From DDH964 sp963763205 (lineage in GTDB: Bacteria; Desulfobacterota; Desulfuromonadia; Desulfuromonadales; DDH964), in assembly GCA_963763205.1 (NCBI GenBank), contig CAVXNQ010000002.1, forward strand, positions 62,001 to 126,000: a DNA stretch of 64,000 nt, written 5' to 3'. Each line of letters opens with the position of its first letter. Positions within the stretch are counted from its first letter, which is position 1. The notes under the pieces were generated by a model. That model ran no database searches, was not told the DNA's origin, and saw only the letters and a program-made list of their open reading frames with translations. The translations under genes were made by a program, and so were the position numbers. Shown piece by piece: positions 25,582 through 34,858 of this stretch.

Positions 25582-27624
25582 TCACCTCCCTTCGCTCAGA
25601 TTCTGCGGCACCTGCACCGAGCAGGGACAGGGCGTTGAGACTTTCGGCGGCCTCCCGGCAGGCAACCAGGAAGGCCTCCTTTTCCATGGCCTGGCCGTAT
25701 TGCGGATACAATCGGTCGGCAATATCGTTCAGTTTAGCCGAGCCGTTGCAAAGTGCAAGAAAGTCGCTGCCGAACTGGTTGACCGCCGTCACTTCCAGCT
25801 CACCTCCTTCCTGCCGAAAGACCAGCCAGGTCGGAGCCTTGCCATAAACGGCAAGCAGCCGCCCGGCCTTGAGATCTTCGATGATCGCCGGCAGGTCAAA
25901 GGCGAAGGCGCGTACCAGCACGTTCTGCCGGCGCTGCGGCCGCCAGTCGGCCGCCCCGGAGAGATCGATGTTGGCCACAGCCTTAGGCGGTGCATGGGCG
26001 GCGACTTCGATGGCGCAGCTCTCGTAGGCGACGATCGCGGGTAGATGGTCCCAACCCACGGCGATCGTCTGCTGTTTTCCGGCGGCAAAAACCGGAAAGT
26101 GCGCATAGCATTCGGGCGGGGTGAGCTGCCGTTCCTCGCGCCCTTCCTGCCGCGCAACGAAGGCGAGAAAGTCGGCGAAGAGGGCGCTGATCGACGTCTC
26201 GAGTGCCGCAGCCAGCGCCAGCAGCGATTTGGGATAGAGGTTGACCAGCAGCGCGAAGTAATTGGCCAGAAGGGAGAGCTCCGGCAGTCCCATTCCCCGG
26301 CAGGGGAGGTTGTAGAAGCTGCTGAAGAGCTGCGGATCGGAGCCGATCAGCGCCTCGTCCTCGGCCAGGCGCCGGCCCGTATCGAACTCCAGGCCGAGGG
26401 CGAAATAGGAATCGACGGCGCGCACCAGTTCGGTTCCGTAGCGGGAATAGAGCTCGGTCCCGGGCAGCACGGTGGGGATCTGCAGCAGGGGGTTGCTGTT
26501 GCCGCGCAGGCCGGTGGCGAGCGCCAGGGTCAGGGTAGCGTCGATGTCGGCACGCTCCTCCTCGGGGAAGCCGACGACGAAGGAGAGGGTCGGCACCATC
26601 CCGCGGGCGGTGGTCTCCTCGACCCGGGTGCCGAGGATCTGCGGGTCGATCTTCTTGCGGATAAAGGCCAGGGTGCGCTCCGAGCCGGAGTCGATGCCGT
26701 AGCACATCGACTCGCAACCGGCCTCCCGCATCAACCCGAGCAGGTCGGCATCGACGGTGTCGAGGCGCGAGATGCAGTACCAGGAAAGGCGCTGCAAACC
26801 GGCGGCGATGACCTGGCGGCAGAAGGCCTCGACGAAGCGCCGGTCGGCGGTGAACTGGTCGTAGGCCAAAAGAAAGCACTCCGCCCCCTGATCGACGTGC
26901 AGGCGGCGCATCTCCTCCACCACCCGCGGGGCGGCGAAGGTCCGGCAGCGCCGCCGCCAGAGGACCGATTCGGAGCAGTAGACGCAGGCGTGGGGGCAGC
27001 CGCGGCCGACTTCGAGGATGGCGATGGAGCGCGGCAGATCGCAGGCGGCGCGGTAGGCGGCAAGCGGCGGCGCGAGGCCGTAATCGGGCAGCGGCAGGGC
27101 ATTGAGGTCGGGGAGCAGCTCCCGCTCGGCGTTGGCGACGATGCCGGCGCGCAGAGCGCCAGGTCACTCCGGCCACCTGCGCCGGCTCCATCCCGGCGGC
27201 CCAGACGGAAGTCAGCTCGGGGAAGGTCGCCTCCCCCTCGCCGCGCACCACCGCGTCGATGAAGGGAAAACGCTCCAGGGTCTGCTCGGCGACGAAGCTG
27301 GCGTTGTGGCCGCCGACGACGATCCGCGCCTGCGGGAGAAGACTTCGCACCCGGCGGGCGATATTGAGGGTCGGCGGATAGGTGGTGCACTGGGCGCTGA
27401 AGGCGACCACGTCGGGGCGGGTCGCGGCGATCTGCGCGGCGCAGGCATCATAAAGGCCGGAACCGAAGGGGAGGCTGCCGTCGCGCAAACCGAGGACCTG
27501 GTCGAGGAGCACCGGCTGCGTGCCCGTCGCGGTGCAGCAGCGTCGCCAGGTTGATCAGGCCGAGCGGCGGCAGGTTATACATGGCTGGGTGATAAAAAGG
27601 CGGAAAGACCAGGGCGACGTTCAT
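25582..27624 (-). CDS. B12-binding radical SAM protein with C-terminal PqqD-like domain (frameshifted)
   Basis: About 680 residues after bridging extra bases near 27512 and 27160. The N-terminus MNVALVFPPFYHPAMYNLPP and the following VVGGHNASFVAEQTL fit the cobalamin-binding Rossmann domain of this class. The radical SAM cluster motif is CPHACVYC (CX3CX2C), in GRGCPHACVYCSES. The last 70 residues (VTAVNQFGSDFLALCNGSA, then LNDIADRLYPQYGQ) resemble PqqD, the peptide-recognition domain of RiPP enzymes. The uncorrected frame runs on through the CHAP peptide gene to 25427. A third one-base shift near 25612 would end it at TGA 25582-25584, overlapping the peptide's ribosome binding site, which I think is the natural end. 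Likely reaction: radical C-methylation or related peptide modification. Confidence 0.82.
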
Positions 27625-27641
27625 CGAAGACCTTCGGCAAG

Positions 27642-27665
27642 TCGAGGTAAAAATCGAGGTAAAGG
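27642..27665. repeat. 12-bp tandem repeat in the rSAM/DUF1847 divergent region
   Basis: TCGAGGTAAAAA and TCGAGGTAAAGG stand in tandem 18 bases upstream of the radical SAM start. The 167-base divergent interval must hold both promoters. Confidence 0.45.
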
Positions 27666-27790
27666 ATGCGGATGAAGTGGTATTTTACCAGACTCCCGCC
27701 GCTGCGCTCAAATTCCCCTTGCAGTCAGGGCCGGTTCACCGCAAAATAACCCAATCATCCAATTATCCGAATAAATGCGGAGGAGATGCC

Positions 27791-28528
27791 ATGAACCAAT
27801 CCGGAGAAGAGACCCCCTTGACCTGCGCCAAGTGCAGCGCCGTTTTCCAGAAGCAGGGGACGACCAACTGCTGGAGCAACCCGGAAACCCGCGGCGCCGC
27901 GCCCGGCTACTGCCCCTCGGAGCGGGAGCAGGAGATCATCGCCGACGCCTTCGCCCGCTACACCGGCAAGGACGAGGACGCCAAACTGGCGCGGGTGGCG
28001 GCCATCGTCGAAGGGCTCTGCTACCAGCCGGTCCCCGGCTCCGACGCGGTCAACGCCCGCTGGACCCGGGTCGAGGACACCATCGCTCTGGCCAAGCTGA
28101 TGGGCTGGAAGAAGATCGGCATCGGCACCTGCATCGGCCTGCTGGACGAGAGCAACCGCCTCAGCGAGATCCTGCGCGCCCAGGGCTTCGAGCCGCTCTC
28201 GGTCTGCTGCAAAGCCGGCAGCATCGACAAGCTCGAGCTGGGCATCGCCGAGGAGTACAAGGTCCGCCCCGGCACCTTCGAGCCGGCCTGCAATCCCATC
28301 GCCCAGGCGCGGCTGCTCAACCAGGCGGGGACCGACATGAACGTCATCGTCGGCCTCTGCGTCGGCCACGACATGCTCTTCGCCAAGCACTCCGATGCCC
28401 CGGTCTCCACCCTGGTGGTCAAGGACCGCGTCACCGGCCACAACCCGGCGGCGGTCCTCTACGGCCAGAACTTCTACTACAAGCGGCTGCAGAAGCAGCA
28501 GGTGGTGGTGCCGCAACTGGAGGACTAA
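27791..28528 (+). CDS. DUF1847 family protein
   Basis: A 245-residue cysteine-rich protein of the DUF1847 type: an N-terminal segment with CAKCSAVFQKQGTTNCW and GYCPSE, then GIGTCIGLLDES, VCCKAGS, EPACNPIAQA and GLCVGHDM. The regularly conserved Cys suggest metal or cluster binding; no function is established to my knowledge. ATG 27791 is preceded by GGAGGAG. It is divergent from the radical SAM/CHAP unit and ends 38 bases before a transposase element. Confidence 0.85.
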   Translation: MNQSGEETPLTCAKCSAVFQKQGTTNCWSNPETRGAAPGYCPSEREQEIIADAFARYTGKDEDAKLARVAAIVEGLCYQPVPGSDAVNARWTRVEDTIALAKLMGWKKIGIGTCIGLLDESNRLSEILRAQGFEPLSVCCKAGSIDKLELGIAEEYKVRPGTFEPACNPIAQARLLNQAGTDMNVIVGLCVGHDMLFAKHSDAPVSTLVVKDRVTGHNPAAVLYGQNFYYKRLQKQQVVVPQLED

Positions 28529-28566
28529 ACCTCTTGTCCCGCCAAGGGGCTAAAAGGAAACCTTTC

Positions 28567-29572
28567 GGGTCAGGCCTTGAAGATTTGAAGATTGGCGATA
28601 ACCTTCAGCCATGCCACGTAAACTACGCATCCATATCCCCGGGGCACTCTACCACGTCATCCTCCGTGGAAACGCCCGGCAGGACATCTTCTCGGACGAC
28701 CGCGACCGCCTTCGGTTCTACGAAATACTCAACAAATCACACGAGCGGTTCCAGTACCGAATCCTTGCTTTTTGCCTCATGATCAATCATGTCCACTTGG
28801 CTGTTCAGGTTGGCGACATTCCTCTTCGCGGATCATGCAGAACATATCCCAGAATTACACCCGATGGTTCAACTGGCGTCACACGAAATGCGGGCACGTT
28901 TTCCAGGGCAGGTATAAGGCGATCATGGTCGATGCCGATTCCTACCTCCTGGAGTTGGTCGCATATATCCATCTCAATCCGGTTCGGGCCGGGGTAGCCG
29001 ACCAGCCGGCGCAACATCGCTGGAGTAGCCACCGAGCTTACCTTGGAGAAGAGAGCATGCCTTGGCTGGAGCCGGACCCGGTTCTCTCGCAATTCGCCGA
29101 CAAAATTGGGAATGCCCGCAGAATGTTTTTTGCTTTTGTCGAGGAGCGAAGAGGCAGCGGACGTCGGGCGGAATTCCACGGCGAGAAGACCTTGGACAAT
29201 CGTCTTTTTGGCGGCGACCGTTTTACGGAGGACATCCTGTCCCAAGTCGAAACGCCTGCGGTGCATAGGCCTGACGTGGGAAGGATTGTGGTGGCCGTGA
29301 CTGAACTGTACGGGATAGATCTTGACCATCTTGCGGCCCCAGGGCAGGAGCGGACGGCGTCGGGGGCACGGGGACTTGCCGCTTGGGCAACCCGGGAGCT
29401 GAGCTGCGGCACCTTGGGTGAATTAGCGCAGATCCTGAAACGGAATCCCTCAACGCTGAGCTGTGCCGTGCGAAGACTTGAGATCCGTTTGGAAAATGAT
29501 CCCGCTCTGGTCGAGAAGCGGGAACAATTGCGAGCAGCGTTGCAACAAGTTCAATTCTTCAAGGCCTGACCC
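28567..29572 (+). mobile_element. RAYT transposase element with 23-bp terminal inverted repeats
   Basis: The 23 bases at 28567-28589 (GGGTCAGGCCTTGAAG at the outside) match the reverse complement of 29550-29572 at 22 of 23 positions. The right repeat contains the transposase stop codon. The element encloses one transposase gene and separates the DUF1847 gene from a phosphoketolase gene remnant. No clear target duplication is visible. Confidence 0.8.
28611..29569 (+). CDS. REP-associated tyrosine transposase (Y1/IS200-like), frameshifted
   Basis: About 319 residues after bridging a one-base deletion near 28825. The N-terminus PRKLRIHIPGALYHVILRGN and the HUH motif INHVHLAV are typical of RAYTs, and the catalytic Tyr is likely in ISQNYTRWF. 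HVFQGRYKAIMVDADSYLLEL and IHLNPVRAGV are further family hallmarks. The C-terminal third resembles a helix-turn-helix (DnaA-like) extension found in larger RAYTs (GIDLDHLAAPGQERTASGARGL). Unlike most shifts in this window this one is a loss, so it may be a true inactivation. Confidence 0.85.
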
Positions 29573-29597
29573 TCAGCATCCCCTCAGTATCCCCCCC

Positions 29598-29723
29598 TAC
29601 CGCACCAACCATGACAACATCCCCGTTCCCGGCTATAAGAAAGAGAGTACCATCGCGACATCCTTCGACAGGACGGCGCGCAACGACCTGGACCGCTTCC
29701 ACCGGGTGATGGACACCCTCGAC
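29598..29723 (+). pseudogene. Remnant of a phosphoketolase (xfp) 3' end
   Basis: The frame reads RTNHDNIPVPGYKKESTIAT and continues FDRTARNDLDRFHRVMDTLD. It matches the near-C-terminal region of the intact phosphoketolase in this window (RTNHANLHVRGYKEEGTITT onward, around 42430-42560) at 28 of 41 residues by my count. Neither the rest of xfp nor its start is present. The fragment lies between the RAYT element and the proton-ATPase gene and is in frame with the latter by chance. Confidence 0.8.
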
Positions 29724-29774
29724 CCACGGCGAGGAGCTTCCGGAAAGTCGCAATCGAGCGCGGAGGAATCCCCA

Positions 29775-32402
29775 ATGAGCCCTGACGGCGAATGGCCCAA
29801 GCCCCACACATCGAAATCGGGAGCGGCGCCCAAGGCAAAGGAAGACCTGAAATCCCTGCCCATGGCGGAACTGGAGGCGAAACTGGGGGCGTCGCCGGAC
29901 GGCCTCAGCCAGGGCGAGGCGCAGAAACGGCTGAGCCAATATGGCCCGAACGCGATTGAAGAAAAGGAAACCAATCCGTTCCTGAAATTCCTCAGCTATT
30001 TCTGGGGTCCCATCCCATGGATGATCGAAGCGGCCGTGATCCTTTCGGCGCTGGCCCGGCATTGGCCGGATTTTGCCATCATCCTGCTGCTGCTGGTGGC
30101 CAACGCCGTGGTCGGATTCTGGGAAGAACACCAGGCCGGCAACGCCATCGCCGCACTGAAGGGCAAGCTGGCGATCAAGGCGAGAGTGAAGCGCGATGGG
30201 CAGTGGGTCACCCCGGCGGCGTGCGAGCTGGTGCCGGGGGACCTCATCCGCCTGCGCCTAGGCGACATCGTGCCGGCGGATGCGCGTCTGCTGGAGGGGG
30301 ACCCGGTGGAGGTGGACCAGTCGGCGCTGACCGGCGAGTCGCTGCCCGCCACGCGAAAACCTGGCGAGGCGGTGTTCTCGGGGTCGATCATCCGCCAGGG
30401 GGAAATCGACGCCCTGGTCTATGCCACGGGTGCGAATACCTATTTCGGCAAAACGGCGCAACTGGTTCAGGAGGCGAACACCGTCAGCCATTTCCAGCGC
30501 GCGGTGCTGAAGATCGGCAATTACCTGATTATCCTCGCGGCGGCCCTGGTGGCGGTGATTATTACCGTCGCCCTCTTCCGCGGCGACCCGATCCTGACCA
30601 CCCTGCAGTTCGCCCTGGTGCTGACCGTAGCGGCGATTCCCGTGGCGATGCCCACGGTGCTGTCGGTGACCATGGCGGTCGGGGCGAGCCTGCTGGCCCA
30701 CAAAGAGGCGATCGTGACCCGCTTGGCGGCCATCGAGGAACTGGCTGGCGTGGATGTGCTGTGCGCCGACAAGACCGGAACCCTGACCCAGAACCGGCTG
30801 ACGCTGGGCGATCCGTATTGCGTGGGCGGCATCCCTGTCGACCAAGTCATCCTAAGCGCCGCGCTGGCGTCGCGCGCGGAAGACAAGGACGCCATTGACC
30901 TGGCGGTGCTCGGCGGTCTGAAAAACGATGAGGCCTTGAAGGGTTACCAGGTGGTTCATTTCCAGCCCTTCGACCCGGTGCACAAGCGCACCGAAGCCAC
31001 CATCAAGGGCACGGAGGGAAAGGAATTCAAGGTCACCAAGGGGGCGCCGCAGGTGATCCTGGAGTTGTCGGCCAATGACGGGCCGGTGAAGCCCGCCATT
31101 GAGCAAGCCGTCAACGAATTTGCGGCGCACGGGTTCCGCTCGTTGGGCGTGGCGCGGGCCGAGGGCGAAGGCCCCTGGCAGTTTCTCGGCGTGTTGCCTC
31201 TGTTCGACCCACCCCGGGACGAAGCCAAGGCGACCATCGCGACCGCCCGGCAGATGGGCGTGAAGGTCAAGATGGTGACCGGCGATCAACTGGCCATCGC
31301 CCGGGAAACCGCCGGGAAACTGGGGTTGGGCGCCAACATCCTCGATGCCGGCGGCTTCGGCACGACGAAGCATTACGAGACCGGCCAACTGGCGGCATCC
31401 ATCGAGCAAGCGGACGGCTTCGCCCAGGTGTTCCCCGAACACAAGTTCCACATCGTCGACGTCCTGCAGCAGCGCGGCCACATTGTCGGCATGACCGGCG
31501 ACGGGGTGAACGACGCCCCGGCGCTGAAGAAGGCTGACTGCGGCATCGCCGTTTCGGGCGCGACGGACGCGGCGCGCGCGGCGGCCTCCATCGTGCTGCT
31601 GACGACCGGTCTGTCGGTGATCGTCGACGCGATCAAAGAGAGCCGGAAAATCTTCCAGCGAATGAACAGTTACGCAATCTACCGTATCACCGAGACGCTG
31701 CGCGTCCTGCTGTTCATGACGTTGTCGATCCTGGTGTTCAACTTTTACCCGGTGACCGCGGTCATGATCGTGATGCTGGCGTTGCTCAACGACGGCGCCA
31801 TCCTGTCCATCGCCTATGACAATGTTCATTACAAGGACAAGCCTGAAGCCTGGCACATGCGCATGGTGTTGGGGGTTGCCACGGTTCTGGGCGTCATCGG
31901 AGTGGTTTCCGCCTTCGGCCTGTTCTATCTCGGCGAGCGGGTTTTTCATCTCGACCGTGCGCACATCCAGACCTTGATGTACCTGAAGCTGTCGGTGGCG
32001 GGACATCTGACAATTTTTCTCACCCGCACCCGCGGCCCGTTCTGGTCGATCCGTCCGGCGAAGATTTTATGGATTGCGGTGCTCGGGACGCAAATCGTGG
32101 CGACGCTGATCGCTGTCTATGGGTTGTTCATGACTCCGCTCGGCTGGGGTTGGGCGCTGTTCGTCTGGGGCTATGCGCTGCTCTGGTTTCTCGTCAATGA
32201 CCGCGTGAAACTGCTCGCATACCGGATCTTCGACCCGACGTCCGCACCGCTGCTGTGGGCACGGCACTCGCTCGATCTTACTCCGCCGATCGCCAAGGGC
32301 GCCTATGAACTATACGAGCGCCAAGGAAGCCGCGACGGGCACGCCGTCGAAAACCGGCTTGAGGCGGAGCGCAAGCTCCGCAAAGAGGTCCCACCGAAAT
32401 GA
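29775..32402 (+). CDS. Plasma-membrane-type proton-exporting P-type ATPase (P3A)
   Basis: An 875-residue P-type ATPase. Motifs in order: LTGES (actuator), DKTGTLT (phosphorylated Asp), MVTGDQ and GDGVNDAPAL. The membrane part contains IPVAMPTVLSV rather than the PEGLP of Ca2+ pumps, which fits proton pumps. Start ATG 29775 has GGAGGA seven bases upstream; a longer frame upstream reads through the xfp remnant and is not real. It would export protons at the cost of ATP. First gene of the ion/energy island, ahead of trkH and trkA. The C-terminal part is hydrophilic and charged, as in pumps with a regulatory tail. Confidence 0.93.
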   Translation: MSPDGEWPKPHTSKSGAAPKAKEDLKSLPMAELEAKLGASPDGLSQGEAQKRLSQYGPNAIEEKETNPFLKFLSYFWGPIPWMIEAAVILSALARHWPDFAIILLLLVANAVVGFWEEHQAGNAIAALKGKLAIKARVKRDGQWVTPAACELVPGDLIRLRLGDIVPADARLLEGDPVEVDQSALTGESLPATRKPGEAVFSGSIIRQGEIDALVYATGANTYFGKTAQLVQEANTVSHFQRAVLKIGNYLIILAAALVAVIITVALFRGDPILTTLQFALVLTVAAIPVAMPTVLSVTMAVGASLLAHKEAIVTRLAAIEELAGVDVLCADKTGTLTQNRLTLGDPYCVGGIPVDQVILSAALASRAEDKDAIDLAVLGGLKNDEALKGYQVVHFQPFDPVHKRTEATIKGTEGKEFKVTKGAPQVILELSANDGPVKPAIEQAVNEFAAHGFRSLGVARAEGEGPWQFLGVLPLFDPPRDEAKATIATARQMGVKVKMVTGDQLAIARETAGKLGLGANILDAGGFGTTKHYETGQLAASIEQADGFAQVFPEHKFHIVDVLQQRGHIVGMTGDGVNDAPALKKADCGIAVSGATDAARAAASIVLLTTGLSVIVDAIKESRKIFQRMNSYAIYRITETLRVLLFMTLSILVFNFYPVTAVMIVMLALLNDGAILSIAYDNVHYKDKPEAWHMRMVLGVATVLGVIGVVSAFGLFYLGERVFHLDRAHIQTLMYLKLSVAGHLTIFLTRTRGPFWSIRPAKILWIAVLGTQIVATLIAVYGLFMTPLGWGWALFVWGYALLWFLVNDRVKLLAYRIFDPTSAPLLWARHSLDLTPPIAKGAYELYERQGSRDGHAVENRLEAERKLRKEVPPK

Positions 32403-32611
32403 ACCGACAGGGACCGGGCAGCGGGCGATGCCGAAAAACGGCGGAGGGATGCCGTTTTGCCGAGGGGTGCGCGATGACAACCTGAGGCCACCACAAGCGC
32501 CTGAAGCGTTGGGCTGAAACCCAAGGGAAATCGGATCGGCACGAGATCGAAACACCAGGCGTTGGCGGATGGATCGATGTCCCCCCGGCAAAAAGAAGGG
32601 AGGATTCGTTC

Positions 32612-34075
32612 GTGGCTAAACAGGCAACCGAGCTCAGATGCGCGGTCCGTTTTCGTGTCATCTTCAAGTATTTCGGACAGCTGTGCCTGGTCCTCGCCGT
32701 GCTGACGATGGTGCCGCTGGTGATGGCGCTGATTTTCGGCGAGAGATCCAGCATCCCGAGATACGCCCTTGTGGTTTGTGGGCTGGCAGGCTTGGGGTTG
32801 GGGATGACCCGGCTGCGGGCTCCATCCAACGTGCAGGCCAACGAGGGCATGGTGTTGGTGGCCCTCACGTTTCTCTTAACGCCGCTCGCCATGTGCTATC
32901 CGCTGATGAGTTCGGGGCTGGGCTTCCTGGATGCTCTCTTCGAAGCCATCTCCGCCGTGACGACCACGGGACTGAGTACCAAAACGACGCTCGTTGGCGC
33001 GCCGACGACGTTTCTTTTCACCCGCGCCTGGATGCAGTGGTACGGAGGACTGGGAATCGTCATCCTCTCCCTGGCGCTCTTCATGCAGCCGGGACTCGGA
33101 ACGAAAGGCCTGGCCGTCACCGAGCCCGAAAGTGACGATCTGGTCGGCGGCACGCGGTCCCATGCGCGACGCGTCCTGAACGTCTACTGCGCCTTGACCG
33201 CCCTGGGCATCATCGGTTCCCTGGCCGTGGGCGTCGGCTTTTTCCAGGCCGTGCTGTATACCTTTGCTGCCGTCTCGACCGGGGGCTTTGCCCCGCATGA
33301 CGACAGCCTCGTGGGCTTGGGCTGGACCGCCCAGGGGTGGATCACGTTGGTTTGCCTCGCCGGGGCAATGCCGCTGACCTTCTATCACCGGATGTTCACG
33401 AAGACACGGCGGGTTGCGCTGGACTATCTGCAACTCGGGGCCATCGTCCTGGCCTCGGTGATCGTTTCCCTGGCGGTGGGCGCCTCGATGCGGCTGAACG
33501 CCGGAATGGCTTGGCCGGACGTATTCCATCACGCCACGGTGCTCGCCTTTTCCGCGCAGACCACCACGGGCTTTGCCTCGATGCCCTGCGCGCAACTCGA
33601 TGCCGGTTCGAAGCTGGTGCTGATCTTCTCGATGCTCACCGGGGCCGGCGTGGGATCGACCGCCGGCGGCTTCAAGCTGTTGCGGCTGTTGATAGCCGCG
33701 AGCGCGTTTCGGGTGATCGTCCTGCGGACCTGTCTGCCGAAACATGCCGTGATCGCGCCCGAGCTGGGAGGCCGCCAACTGCAGGATGAAGAGATCCGCG
33801 CGGCCCTGCTGCTCATCCTACTGTTCGTCCTCGTCGTCGCGTTGTCCTGGCTGCCGTTCGTGGCCATGGGATACGCCCCGCTCGATTCTTTGTTCGAAGT
33901 GACTTCGGCGACGGGAACGGTCGGGCTTTCGGTGGGGTTGACGAGTCCGACCCTGCCGGCACTGCTCAAGGTGATTTTGTGCATCGACATGCTGATGGGC
34001 CGACTTGAAATCATCGCGTGGCTGGTCATGCTGTATCCCGGGACCTGGCTCGGCAGGAGAATGGAGGGAGCATGA
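32612..34075 (+). CDS. trkH: Trk potassium uptake protein, membrane subunit
   Basis: A 487-residue TrkH/KtrB-type channel. The four pore-loop segments are visible as SAVTTTGLST, AAVSTGGFAP, SAQTTTGFAS and SATGTVGLSV, each with the central Gly. Start is GTG 32612 behind GGGAGGA. The stop overlaps the trkA start by four bases (ATGA), so the two subunits are made together. K+ uptake would balance the charge moved by the proton ATPase encoded upstream. The 209-base gap before it shows no gene. Confidence 0.95.
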   Translation: MAKQATELRCAVRFRVIFKYFGQLCLVLAVLTMVPLVMALIFGERSSIPRYALVVCGLAGLGLGMTRLRAPSNVQANEGMVLVALTFLLTPLAMCYPLMSSGLGFLDALFEAISAVTTTGLSTKTTLVGAPTTFLFTRAWMQWYGGLGIVILSLALFMQPGLGTKGLAVTEPESDDLVGGTRSHARRVLNVYCALTALGIIGSLAVGVGFFQAVLYTFAAVSTGGFAPHDDSLVGLGWTAQGWITLVCLAGAMPLTFYHRMFTKTRRVALDYLQLGAIVLASVIVSLAVGASMRLNAGMAWPDVFHHATVLAFSAQTTTGFASMPCAQLDAGSKLVLIFSMLTGAGVGSTAGGFKLLRLLIAASAFRVIVLRTCLPKHAVIAPELGGRQLQDEEIRAALLLILLFVLVVALSWLPFVAMGYAPLDSLFEVTSATGTVGLSVGLTSPTLPALLKVILCIDMLMGRLEIIAWLVMLYPGTWLGRRMEGA

Positions 34076-34764
34076 GAACAGTCTTTATCGGCGCCGGCAA
34101 GGTGAGTATCGGAACCGCCAGGGCGCTCATCAAAAAAGGCCACGAAGTCGTCATCATCGAGACCGACAAGACCAAGATCGATGAATTATCCAAAGAAATG
34201 GACTGCAGCTTCCTGCAAGGCGACGGCAGCCAGCCCAACATCTTGCGCGAAGTCAATCCGGCGCAGACCGACATCCTCTTTTGTCTTGCCGACAGCGATC
34301 AGGCCAACGTCATCGCCAGCCTCGTCGGCCGTTCCCTCGGGTTCAAGCGGGTCGTGACGAGCATCGGCGATCCACAGTTCGAGGGTATCTGCCACGAGTT
34401 GGGGCTGCAGGACACCATCATCCCCTCCCGCACCATCAGCCGTTACCTGGAGGACATGGTCGGCGGAACGGAGAATGCGGAACTTTCCGCGGTCATCAAG
34501 GACGCGGCCCGGTTTTTCATGTTCACCGCCAGAAAAGAAGACGCGGTCCCGGTCAGAGAGCTGGAACTGCCCGCCGAAGCCCGCGCCGTCTGTTATTACC
34601 GCGAGGACCGGTTCGCCCTCGCCGACGAGGCGACCAGGCTGCAGGAAGGCGATGAGGTCGTGGTTCTCACGCACAGCAAGAATATGGCCGCGTTGCAGAA
34701 ACGCTGGCAGCCGAAGCCGCTGCAAGAGGAACCGACGGCTTCGAATCGTGGAAGGGACAGCTAA
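34072..34764 (+). CDS. trkA: Trk potassium uptake regulatory subunit, single RCK unit
   Basis: A 230-residue protein: N-terminal nucleotide-binding RCK domain (MRTVFIGAGKVSIGTARAL, then VVIIETDK) and a C-terminal TrkA_C domain (VPVRELELPAEARAVCYY). It binds NAD(H)/ATP and gates TrkH. It has one RCK unit instead of the two in E. coli TrkA, as in KtrA. Its fingerprint GAGKVSIGTA lacks one Gly of the usual GxGxxG, so nucleotide preference may differ. Confidence 0.92.
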   Translation: MRTVFIGAGKVSIGTARALIKKGHEVVIIETDKTKIDELSKEMDCSFLQGDGSQPNILREVNPAQTDILFCLADSDQANVIASLVGRSLGFKRVVTSIGDPQFEGICHELGLQDTIIPSRTISRYLEDMVGGTENAELSAVIKDAARFFMFTARKEDAVPVRELELPAEARAVCYYREDRFALADEATRLQEGDEVVVLTHSKNMAALQKRWQPKPLQEEPTASNRGRDS

Positions 34765-34858
34765 GGGACCTGGAATGAACCGATGCACCTGATTTTGCAG
34801 CAGTGTCCCTCGGGAAACCCCGGATGGAGACAAATCAGGTCGACAGGTCGAGAAGAGC

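Noticed and set aside
28611..29569. Programmed frameshifting in the transposase
   Set aside because: No slippery heptamer is visible at about 28825, and frame breaks are common in unrelated genes of this window.
29463..29774. N-terminal extension of the proton ATPase
   Set aside because: The upstream part of that frame is RAYT coding sequence read out of frame and the xfp remnant; a clear ribosome binding site precedes ATG 29775.
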